This document shows positions 1 through 4,898 of a stretch of DNA of 8,171 nt, one piece after another. This DNA comes from an uncultured Erysipelotrichaceae bacterium (lineage in GTDB: Bacteria > Bacillota_I > Bacilli_A > RF39 > UBA660). The notes below the pieces were generated by a model. That model was not told the origin of the DNA, ran no database searches, and saw only the letters and a list, made by a program, of their open reading frames with translations. The DNA is taken from assembly GCA_902797105.1 (NCBI GenBank), contig CADBRL010000038.1:1-8171 (forward strand). The letters are read 5' to 3'. The first letter of the stretch is position 1; every line of letters begins with the position of its first letter. The position numbers and the translations under genes are program-made.

Positions 1-405
1 ATCTATAAAATATTTGCTAAAGCTTTTGGTGAAGATTTTAAAGGTAAGTTTGATTTATCTCAGTTAGAACATAATGAAAAGATAATGCTATACAATAAAA
101 TTAATAAATTAAAAAAGAAATTTTTAGGGAATTTAGAAAATAAAAAAACTGCAAAAAAAGAAAATGATGATTTAAATAAATACTATATGGCCATTATAAG
201 CTTAATGCCTAAAGAATATAAAACAATACTCTCATTATATTTTGAAAATTTTAGTTTAGATAAAATAGCTAATTTAATGGATTTAGATATAAATGATGTA
301 AATAATAGATTAAAAGAAGGTATATTATTTATGGAAAAAATAATAAGTTTATATAATAAAACATTTGATGAAAAAATACCTGAAAATGAAAAAATGTTAC
401 GTTAA
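1..405 (+). CDS. Sigma-70 region 4-like helix-turn-helix protein, C-terminal part (5' truncated by window edge)
   Basis: The frame is open from base 1 to the TAA at 403-405 (134 codons visible). The first ATG, at 85, has no Shine-Dalgarno sequence, so this is the tail of a longer gene. The visible part starts with a helix and a phrase AFGEDFKGKFDLSQLEHNE, followed by a Lys-rich helix. From about residue 58 comes a compact helical domain (ISLMPKEYKTILSLYF, then FSLDKIANLMDL, DINDVNNRLKEG). This has the layout of sigma-70 region 4: a helix ending in a hydrophobic turn, a scaffold helix, then a recognition helix. The usual R-x-R-x-R in the recognition helix is only partly kept. The opening residues look like the end of an earlier similar module, so the full protein may carry several HTH units; this is inference. 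It could be a divergent sigma factor, an anti-terminator-like regulator or another HTH protein. The DNA-binding fold is moderately supported; the role is unknown. Confidence 0.55.
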   Translation: MYKIFAKAFGEDFKGKFDLSQLEHNEKIMLYNKINKLKKKFLGNLENKKTAKKENDDLNKYYMAIISLMPKEYKTILSLYFENFSLDKIANLMDLDINDVNNRLKEGILFMEKIISLYNKTFDEKIPENEKMLR

Positions 406-421
406 AGTAGCATTTTTATTT
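391..421. terminator. Bidirectional intrinsic terminator between convergent genes
   Basis: Stem AAAATGTTAC (391-400) pairs with GTAGCATTTT (407-416), 10 bp with one G-U, around a 6-base loop. A T-rich run follows to 421. Read on the minus strand, the A-run at 386-394 supplies the U-tract. The hairpin contains the TAA stop of the upstream plus-strand gene, and its right arm ends at the stop of the minus-strand DUF2624 gene, so it can serve both. Confidence 0.75.
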
Positions 422-667
422 TAAATATACTTTATATTCATTAAATACTTGTTTAATTTTTATGAAATTATCTTTACCATAATATTTAGAATATCTTTCT
501 ATATCAAATATAGAAGGATTTTTTAAAACATCTTTCCAATTTTTCTTAATAAATGAATAAGTAAATTCTAGTTCTTCATTTGATAAATTAGCACCTTTAG
601 AAATAGCAAATTTATTTATATCATCTTTAGTTAATTTATTTATATAAGCTCCGATTATATTAAACAT
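416..667 (-). CDS. DUF2624 family protein (YqfT-like)
   Basis: A complete 83-residue acidic/basic helical protein with no signal peptide or membrane segment. The N-terminal pattern INKLTKDDINKFAISKGANL, followed by LSNEELEFTYSFIKKNW and a C-terminal helix with IKQVFNEY, matches my memory of B. subtilis YqfT (DUF2624, about 85 aa) in length, spacing and the 'INxLTKxELxxxAxxxxxxLSxxE' signature. No biochemical role is known to me for the family. The start at 667 is well supported by AAGGTGA (minus strand, bases 674-680) seven bases upstream. In B. subtilis, yqfT lies in the same chromosome region as sigA and the PBP gene pbpA (yqgF). Having a sigma-like gene and a class B PBP as neighbours here may be a remnant of that order, which is inference. 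No clear promoter was found. Confidence 0.6.
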   Translation of the reverse strand: MFNIIGAYINKLTKDDINKFAISKGANLSNEELEFTYSFIKKNWKDVLKNPSIFDIERYSKYYGKDNFIKIKQVFNEYKVYLK

Positions 668-705
668 TATTAATCACCTTAATATATTGTATGAAAAATA
701 TAAAA

Positions 706-711
706 AAAGGA
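706..711 (+). promoter_or_regulatory. Shine-Dalgarno that favours the PBP start at 724
   Basis: AAAGGA lies 12 bases before the ATG at 724. The earlier in-frame ATG at 691 is preceded only by AT-rich sequence (CTTAATATATTGT) without a purine-rich site. The downstream ATG is also followed at once by the typical MRRY-plus-hydrophobic membrane anchor. The spacing is longer than usual, so the call is moderate. Confidence 0.45.
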
Positions 712-723
712 ATACTAAATTGT

Positions 724-2658
724 ATGAGAAGATATATATTTTTAAGTTCTATTATCCTAATTTTTATTATATTTGGCATTAAATTGGGTATTATTGTATC
801 TAATTCTTCTTATTATGAGAAAAGATTAGAGGAAAAAACTAATATTTATGTTAGTGGTGTTAGTAGTCCAAGAGGTAGAATACTTGATACAAATGGTAAA
901 GTTTTAGTGGATAATATTGGAGTTAAAACTATATATTATAATAAAATAAAGGGTATAAAAACTATTGAAGAATTAAAAATTGCTAAGTCTTTAGAAAAAA
1001 TAATTGATGTTAAGGAAGCAACTATTGATGAATTAAAAGAGTATTTTCTGATTACAAATAATAATGGTAAAGATTTAATTACAAGTGATGAATATAGATT
1101 ATATAAAGAAAGAAAAATAGGTAATGAAACATTAGAAAAGTTAAAACTTGAAAGAATAACTGATGACATGATTAATTATGATATAGATACAAAAAAAGTA
1201 GCTCATATATATAGTTTAATGAATAAAGGTTATATCTATAGTAAAAAAGAGATTGTTAAAAATGTTAGTGAAGAAGAATTTGCTAAAGTAATTGAAAGTA
1301 ATATTCCTGGTGTTACGGGTGAAATTACTTGGGAAAGAACATATCCTTATGGTGATACACTTAAAAATATATTTGGTAAAGTGGGGTCAATAACTAAAGA
1401 AAATAAAGATTATTATCTAAATGAAGGCTATGAACTTACAGATACTGTGGGTTTAAGTTATTTAGAAAAAGAATATGAAGAATATTTAAAAGGAGAAAAA
1501 GCTAAATATAAAGTAGAAAGTGATTATAAATTAGTTAAAATAGAAAGTGAGAAAAAAGGAAATGACTTAGTTTTATCAATTGATATTGACTTACAAATGA
1601 AAGTAGATGAAATACTAAAGGATAAAATAACATTAGGTAAAAAGTATGGTAATACAGAATATTTTAAAGATAGTTATGCAATTATAAGTAATCCTTTATC
1701 TGGTGCTATTTTAGCCATTTCTGGTCAAAGATTAAATGATGATAATACATTTAGTGATATTAGTTTAAATACAATTAATAAATCTTATACCATGGGAAGT
1801 AGTGTAAAGGGAGCAACTATTGCAGTGGGTTATAAATATAATTTAATTACTCCGGGGGTATATATTAATGATGCTTGTGTAAAACTTGAATTTATACCTT
1901 TAAAATGTAGTTTTAAAAGACTAGGCAAAGTAAATGATTTAACAGCCTTAGCTAATTCATCAAATTATTATCAGTATATGATTGCAATTAATTTAACGGG
2001 TAATAAGTATAAACCAAATATGAAACTTAATGCTACTAAAGAACATTTTAAAACTTATAGAGATATGCTAGCTAGTTTTGGACTTGGTGTTAAAACAGAA
2101 ATTGATTTGCCAGGTGAACAAACAGGAATAATTGGTTCAACTGTAGCAGATGACCTTCTTCTTAATCTAGCAATTGGACAGTATGATACTTATACACCAG
2201 TGGAACTTTTACAATATATAAATAGTGTTGCCAGTGGCAAAAGAATGTCTTTAAACTTAATGAAAGAAATAAAGAATAAAGATAATGTTATATTAGAAAA
2301 TAAAATAAATATTTTAAATGATGTTGATTTAAACGAAGAAAGTTTAACCAGAATAAAGGAAGGCTTAAGACTTGTTCTAAGTGAAGGAACTGGTAAGTTT
2401 TATGTGCCTCAAGGGTTAGATTTTGCGGGAAAAACAGGTACAAGTGAAAGCTTTTTAGATACCAATAATGATGGCAAAGTAGATACTGCTACAATTTCTT
2501 CATCATTCGCAGGTTTTTATCCATCTGAAGACCCAAAGTTTAGTATCGTAGTTATTACTCCGAATGTATCTCATAAGAATGGTAAAACTGATACTTTTTA
2601 TTTTGGTGCTAGCAAAATAACTAAAGACATAGTAAATTATTTAAATGATAAATATTAA
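724..2658 (+). CDS. Class B penicillin-binding protein (PBP2-type D,D-transpeptidase)
   Basis: Cross-links peptidoglycan at the outer membrane face as the transpeptidase partner of a SEDS glycosyltransferase. The protein is 644 aa from the preferred start (655 from the ATG at 691). A short basic N-terminus and one membrane helix (about residues 4-26) anchor it. The class B pedestal motif RGRILDTNGKVL begins near residue 50, and the dimerisation/linker region extends to about 310. All three active-site motifs are intact: SSVK with nucleophile Ser359, SSN at 412-414, and KTGT at 570-573. The absence of C-terminal PASTA repeats and of an N-terminal glycosyltransferase domain points to the monofunctional, elongation-type (PbpA/PBP2) group rather than PBP2x. 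Closeness to the DUF2624 gene, as in Bacillus, agrees with PbpA, but the division-type PBP2B is not excluded, so no symbol is given. The stop codon abuts a repeat array and no terminator is visible downstream. Confidence 0.9.
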   Translation: MRRYIFLSSIILIFIIFGIKLGIIVSNSSYYEKRLEEKTNIYVSGVSSPRGRILDTNGKVLVDNIGVKTIYYNKIKGIKTIEELKIAKSLEKIIDVKEATIDELKEYFLITNNNGKDLITSDEYRLYKERKIGNETLEKLKLERITDDMINYDIDTKKVAHIYSLMNKGYIYSKKEIVKNVSEEEFAKVIESNIPGVTGEITWERTYPYGDTLKNIFGKVGSITKENKDYYLNEGYELTDTVGLSYLEKEYEEYLKGEKAKYKVESDYKLVKIESEKKGNDLVLSIDIDLQMKVDEILKDKITLGKKYGNTEYFKDSYAIISNPLSGAILAISGQRLNDDNTFSDISLNTINKSYTMGSSVKGATIAVGYKYNLITPGVYINDACVKLEFIPLKCSFKRLGKVNDLTALANSSNYYQYMIAINLTGNKYKPNMKLNATKEHFKTYRDMLASFGLGVKTEIDLPGEQTGIIGSTVADDLLLNLAIGQYDTYTPVELLQYINSVASGKRMSLNLMKEIKNKDNVILENKINILNDVDLNEESLTRIKEGLRLVLSEGTGKFYVPQGLDFAGKTGTSESFLDTNNDGKVDTATISSSFAGFYPSEDPKFSIVVITPNVSHKNGKTDTFYFGASKITKDIVNYLNDKY

Positions 2659-2660
2659 TT

Positions 2661-2756
2661 TTATCTTGTCAAAATGTGAAAATCAAAGTAAATTATCTCG
2701 TCAAAACGTTAAAAATGAAGCAAATTATCTTGTCAAAATGTGAATTATATAGTAAA
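2661..2756 (+). repeat. Three tandem 32-bp direct repeats
   Basis: Copies start at 2661, 2693 and 2725, with exactly 32 bp between them. The shared core is TTATCTYGTCAAAAYGT followed by an A-rich part ending in AGYAAA. Copies 1 and 3 share their first 20 bases exactly; copy 2 differs at several C/T positions and in the tail. There are no spacers, so this is not a CRISPR array. Thirty-two base pairs is close to three helical turns, so the copies would face the same side of the DNA, as expected of protein-binding sites. Multiple internal repeats of this type are known at the ends of IS21-family elements, but no transposase gene is present here. The array begins 2 bp after the PBP stop codon. 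Confidence 0.85.
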
Positions 2757-2944
2757 ATTATACCCAATTATTCAAAAAAATTAATCCTATTAAAGTAAAA
2801 GCAGGTAACTATAAGAAACATACTTCTATAGTTAAGAAAAAATATAAAAGAAATGTGGGAACAAGATATGTATTTCATACCAAAGATTTAGAAGTAAATG
2901 ATAATGTTATATATTTACCATTATATATGGCAATGTTTTTATAA
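2756..2944 (+). pseudogene. Start-less ORF remnant of unknown origin
   Basis: An open frame of 62 codons from 2756 to the TAA at 2942-2944, with no ATG near its beginning and no Shine-Dalgarno sequence; the only ATGs are in the last six codons. The translation is basic and looks protein-like (PIKVKAGNYKKHTSIVKK, then KRNVGTRYVFHTKDLEV, ending in YLPLYMAMFL), with good codon texture. It could be the C-terminal end of a gene whose 5' part was lost, possibly when the adjacent 32-bp repeat unit arrived, because the open frame starts at the last base of the array. I do not recognise the family. It may also be chance in AT-rich DNA. The rest of 2659-2970 shows nothing else I can name. Confidence 0.3.
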
Positions 2945-2970
2945 AATATATAAAAAAGTATTAAAAACAT

Positions 2971-2999
2971 TTGACAAACATACAATAATGGTGTAATAT
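2971..2999 (+). promoter_or_regulatory. Housekeeping (sigma-A type) promoter of the infC operon
   Basis: A perfect -35 TTGACA (2971-2976), a 17-base spacer and -10 TAATAT (2994-2999) predict a transcript starting near 3006. That gives a leader of about 150 nt before infC. It is the only strong promoter seen between the PBP gene and infC. Confidence 0.85.
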
Positions 3000-3005
3000 A
3001 TTGTT

Positions 3006-3135
3006 GTTACTTGAAAAAGGAAAGAGATTTAGTATCCACCTGATTGCAAATAGCGATAGGTAAATGCCATGAAAGTATTTAGATTTATTTGATAAACTTT
3101 TTTGGAATGGATACTAAATAGGTATCCATTTTTTA
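3006..3135 (+). ncRNA. L20-type leader: transcription attenuator of infC-rpmI-rplT
   Basis: The leader can form two exclusive structures. In the antiterminator, ATTTAGTATCCA (3027-3038) pairs perfectly over 12 bp with TGGATACTAAAT (3108-3119). In the terminator, the same 3' segment folds on itself (3106-3130) and ends in a T-run. Inside the antiterminator loop is a hairpin at 3039-3060: CCT/AGG, a bulged G, ATTGC/GCGAT, loop AAATA. In B. subtilis, ribosomal protein L20 binds the infC leader and favours termination, so that excess L20 shuts off its own operon. Position, gene order and paired alternatives fit that known system. Binding by this organism's L20 is inferred. A T-box was considered but none of its conserved elements is evident. 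Confidence 0.8.
3106..3134 (+). terminator. Attenuator terminator upstream of infC
   Basis: Stem AATGGATAC (3106-3114) pairs perfectly with GTATCCATT (3122-3130) around a 7-base loop, with six T residues at 3129-3134. Its left arm overlaps the strand used by the antiterminator, so the two cannot coexist. Confidence 0.85.
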
Positions 3136-3143
3136 ATGACGTT

Positions 3144-3150
3144 GGAGGTG
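3144..3150 (+). promoter_or_regulatory. infC Shine-Dalgarno, deciding a non-ATG start
   Basis: GGAGGTG is the only strong ribosome-binding site before infC. The in-frame ATG at 3136 lies upstream of it, immediately after the terminator T-run, so it cannot use this site. Downstream in-frame candidates are ATT at 3154 (3 bases after the site) and ATA at 3157 (6 bases after). Confidence 0.8.
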
Positions 3151-3153
3151 CTT

Positions 3154-3696
3154 ATTATAGCAAAGATAGATAGTAATGAACTACCAATCAATGAAAATAT
3201 TCGTGCAGAAGAATTGATGGTAATTGGGCCAAATGGCGAAAAGATGGGACTAAAAAAACGTAAAGATGCTCTTACACTTGCTGGGTATGCTGGACTAGAT
3301 TTAGTTTTAATGAATGGTAATGGCGTTCCTGCTGTTGCTAAAATAATGGATTATAACAAATACCGTTATGAAAAGCAAAAAAAACTAAAGGAAAGTCAAA
3401 AGAAAGCAAGAGAAGCAAATAAAGAGATGAAAGAATATCGTTTATCAGTAACTATCGATGTTGGAGACTTTGAAACAAGAAAAAAGAATGCTAAAGAATA
3501 TCTTGAAAAAGGACATAAAATTAGAGCATTTATCCGTTTTAAAGGTCGTCAAATGGCAAGACCAGAACTTGGTAGAGATGTACTTCTAAAATTTGCAGAT
3601 GCCTTAAGTGATGTTTCTGTAATTGAAACTGAACCAAAACAAGAAGGAAGACAAATTGCAATGATTTTAGCACCAAAAAAGAAAGAAGGAAATTAG
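3154..3696 (+). CDS. infC: Translation initiation factor IF-3
   Basis: Binds the 30S subunit, prevents premature 50S joining and proof-reads initiator tRNA-start codon pairing. The protein is about 180 aa, normal for the family. The N-terminal domain is recognised by LPINENIRAEELMVIGPNGE and DLVLM..GVPAVAKIMDYNKYRYE. A Lys-rich linker helix follows, then the C-terminal domain with IDVGDFETRKKNAKEYLEKG, RFKGRQ (residues 128-133) and APKK at the end. I chose ATT at 3154, giving (M)IAKIDSNELPINE. It aligns with the ATT start of B. subtilis infC, and the ATG at 3136 lies upstream of the Shine-Dalgarno sequence. ATA at 3157 is the alternative, with better spacing. Rare start codons let IF3 repress its own translation in bacteria where this has been tested. 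It is the first gene after the attenuator, and one base separates its stop from rpmI. Confidence 0.95.
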   Translation: MIAKIDSNELPINENIRAEELMVIGPNGEKMGLKKRKDALTLAGYAGLDLVLMNGNGVPAVAKIMDYNKYRYEKQKKLKESQKKAREANKEMKEYRLSVTIDVGDFETRKKNAKEYLEKGHKIRAFIRFKGRQMARPELGRDVLLKFADALSDVSVIETEPKQEGRQIAMILAPKKKEGN

Positions 3697-3697
3697 T

Positions 3698-3892
3698 ATG
3701 GCAAAAAGTAAACAAAAAACACATAAGTCTAGTTCTAAAGTGTTTAGCAAAAAGAAAAATGGTACTTTAACTTATATGAAGTCAGGAAGTAACCATAAGA
3801 CTGGAAAAGATACAGCAAAAGCAGTAAGACAAAGAAGAAATAAAGGAACACTAGCAAAAGGAGATAGTAGCAGATTAAAATCTGTTATCTAA
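3698..3892 (+). CDS. rpmI: 50S ribosomal protein L35 (bL35)
   Basis: A small (64 aa), very basic protein of the large subunit. It has the family's opening (MAKSKQKTHKSSSKVFSKKKNGTL), a middle rich in Lys/Arg (AVRQRRNKGTLAKGD) and a hydrophobic ending after RLKS, close to the usual 64-66 aa. The Shine-Dalgarno AAGGA lies at 3686-3690 inside the end of infC, and the start follows the infC stop by one base, so the two are probably translationally coupled. It sits in the conserved order infC-rpmI-rplT. Confidence 0.93.
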   Translation: MAKSKQKTHKSSSKVFSKKKNGTLTYMKSGSNHKTGKDTAKAVRQRRNKGTLAKGDSSRLKSVI

Positions 3893-3911
3893 TCATGGAG
3901 GTGAATAAGTA

Positions 3912-4463
3912 ATGGCAAGAGTTAAAGGCGGAAACGTTTCTAAGAATAGAAGAAGAAAAGTTTTAAAAGAAGCAAAAGGTTATTTTGGAAGTAAACATAG
4001 ACTTTACAAAACTGCTCAAGAACAAGTATTCCATAGTGGTGCTTATGCATTCAGAGACAGAAGACAAAATAAGAGAAATTTCAGAAAATTATGGATTACA
4101 AGAATCAATGCTGCATGTCGTGAAAATGAAATTAGTTATTCTAAATTTATAAATGGACTTGCAAAAGCTGGTATTGAAATCAATAGAAAAATGTTATCAG
4201 AAATGGCAATTGATGATCCTAAATCATTTACAACATTAGTTGAAACAGCTAAAAAAGCTTTAAATGGTGAAGTAAAGGCTGTTAAAAAAGAAGTTAAAGC
4301 AGAAACTAAAGAAGTAAAAGCTGAAAAGAAAGAAACTAAAAAAGAAACTTCTGAAGATTTAAGTTCAAAAACTTTAGCAGAATTAAAAGCACTTGCTAAA
4401 GATAAAGGAGTAAAAGGTTACTCTACAATGAAAAAAGATGAATTACTTGCATCTTTAAAATAG
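3912..4463 (+). CDS. rplT: 50S ribosomal protein L20 (bL20) with a C-terminal SAP/Rho_N-like extension
   Basis: L20 is an early assembly protein of the large subunit and, in Bacilli, the repressor of its own operon. Residues 1-118 are a complete L20: MARVKGGNVSKNRRRKVLK, GYFGSKH, YAFRDRRQNKRNFRKLWITRINAA and GIEINRKMLSEMA. The family normally ends near residue 117-120. Here the protein continues to 183 aa. A Lys/Glu/Ala repeat-rich linker spans about 119-149, and a compact tail spans 150-183 (LSSKTLAELKALAKDKGVKG, then YSTMKKDELLASLK). The tail has the helix-loop-helix layout of SAP and Rho N-terminal (Rho_N) nucleic-acid-binding modules. The frame is continuous, with no frameshift needed. 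GGAGGTG at 3897-3903 gives an ideal start. No terminator separates it from the rpsO promoter. The tail's function is unknown; RNA or DNA binding is inference. Confidence 0.95.
   Translation: MARVKGGNVSKNRRRKVLKEAKGYFGSKHRLYKTAQEQVFHSGAYAFRDRRQNKRNFRKLWITRINAACRENEISYSKFINGLAKAGIEINRKMLSEMAIDDPKSFTTLVETAKKALNGEVKAVKKEVKAETKEVKAEKKETKKETSEDLSSKTLAELKALAKDKGVKGYSTMKKDELLASLK
4269..4358 (+). repeat. Imperfect coding repeats in the L20 linker
   Basis: Codes for residues 120-149, a low-complexity run built from variants of E-V-K-A and K-K-E-T/V (GEVKAVKKEVKAETKEVKAE and following). At DNA level it is a series of near-repeats of GAAGTTAAAGC and GAAACTAAA. Such a tract is prone to slippage, so its length may vary between strains. 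Confidence 0.6.
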
Positions 4464-4466
4464 TGC

Positions 4467-4495
4467 TTGCAAAAGAGTGAGTTTTAAATTATAAT
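4467..4495 (+). promoter_or_regulatory. Promoter of rpsO
   Basis: The -35 is TTGCAA (4467-4472, 4 of 6 consensus bases), the spacer is 17 bases, and the -10 is a perfect TATAAT (4490-4495). The start is predicted near 4502, giving a leader of about 78 nt. The -35 begins 3 bases after the rplT stop, leaving no room for an rplT terminator before it. Confidence 0.8.
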
Positions 4496-4501
4496 AAATA
4501 T

Positions 4502-4579
4502 ATGAAGTTTATTCTTGGTTTTGATATCTCCAAATCAATACTATGATTAAACCAATTAAGAAAGTGGGAGGAAAATATT
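4502..4579 (+). promoter_or_regulatory. Structured rpsO 5' leader, candidate S15 autoregulatory site
   Basis: An outer helix TTGGTTT (4515-4521) with AAACCAA (4549-4555) encloses a hairpin TGAT (4522-4525) with ATCA (4534-4537). The hairpin loop is ATCTCCAA. Bases TCTCC of the loop (4527-4531) can pair with GGAGG of the rpsO Shine-Dalgarno (4567-4571), four Watson-Crick pairs plus one G-U. This would make a pseudoknot that hides the ribosome-binding site. S15 represses its own mRNA through leader structures in several bacteria, with differing folds. The fold is seen in the sequence; the regulation is inferred. Confidence 0.5.
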
Positions 4580-4849
4580 ATGGCTTTAATGAAAGAAGAA
4601 AAAGCAAAAATCATTAAAGAATTTGCTAAATCTGAAAATGATTGTGGTTCAACTGAAGTACAAATAGCAATTCTTACAAATGAAATTAATAACTTAACTG
4701 AACATTTAAAAGAACATAAGCATGATTATCATTCAAAAAGAGGTCTACTTATGAAAGTTGGTCGTCGTAAAAAATTACTTGACTACTTAAAGAAAAATGA
4801 TGTAGTAAGTTATAGAGAAGTAATTAAGAAATTAAATTTAAGAAAATAA
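4580..4849 (+). CDS. rpsO: 30S ribosomal protein S15 (uS15)
   Basis: Binds the 16S rRNA central-domain three-way junction and nucleates platform assembly. The protein is 89 aa, the same length as in B. subtilis. Diagnostic stretches are KSENDCGSTEVQIAILTNEI (the GSxEVQIAxLT signature), LTEHLKEHKHDYHSKRGLL (the HxxDxHSRRGLL rRNA-contact motif), MKVGRRKKLLDYL and a terminal REVIKKLNLRK. GGGAGGA at 4566-4572 sits seven bases before the ATG. The gene has its own promoter and leader, may also receive read-through from rplT, and is followed by an intrinsic terminator before pnp, a common neighbour. Confidence 0.97.
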   Translation: MALMKEEKAKIIKEFAKSENDCGSTEVQIAILTNEINNLTEHLKEHKHDYHSKRGLLMKVGRRKKLLDYLKKNDVVSYREVIKKLNLRK

Positions 4850-4851
4850 TT

Positions 4852-4885
4852 AAAGGGCACTTGTTTTTAGTGTCTTTTTATTTTT
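4852..4885 (+). terminator. Intrinsic terminator between rpsO and pnp
   Basis: Stem AAAGGGCACT (4852-4861) pairs with AGTGTCTTTT (4869-4878), 10 bp including two G-U pairs, around a 7-base loop, followed by a T-rich run to 4885. It begins 3 bases after the rpsO stop. pnp starts 14 bases after the T-run, so pnp must depend on read-through or an upstream promoter I could not identify. Confidence 0.8.
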
Positions 4886-4887
4886 AG

Positions 4888-4893
4888 AAAGGA
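4888..4893 (+). promoter_or_regulatory. pnp Shine-Dalgarno, deciding the start at 4899
   Basis: AAAGGA ends at 4893, five bases before the ATG at 4899. The in-frame ATG at 4893 shares its A with this site and so cannot be served by it. The protein should therefore begin MKKVFKLDF, not MYMKKVF. Confidence 0.75.
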
Positions 4894-4898
4894 TGTAT

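Noticed and set aside
936..1169. Minus-strand ORF inside the PBP gene, and similar minus-strand ORFs at 3539-3724, 5252-5452, 6140-6337 and 7361-7567
   Set aside because: Each is antisense to, or in another frame of, a well-supported gene; none has a ribosome-binding site or recognisable protein features.
2661..2756. Short CRISPR array
   Set aside because: The three 32-bp units are directly adjacent with no spacers, and no cas gene is in view.
3006..3135. T-box or other aminoacid-responsive riboswitch before infC
   Set aside because: No T-box sequence or specifier-loop pattern was seen. The 12-bp antiterminator with terminator and the gene order fit the L20 leader better.
3136..3138. ATG start for infC
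   Set aside because: It precedes the only Shine-Dalgarno sequence and lies directly after the attenuator T-run.
4779..4810. Internal pnp promoter within rpsO (TTGACT)
   Set aside because: No acceptable -10 box at 16-18 bases; the best is TAGTAA. Not enough to call.
4893..4895. ATG start for pnp
   Set aside because: Its first base is part of the Shine-Dalgarno AAAGGA. The ATG at 4899 has proper spacing and gives the usual PNPase N-terminus.
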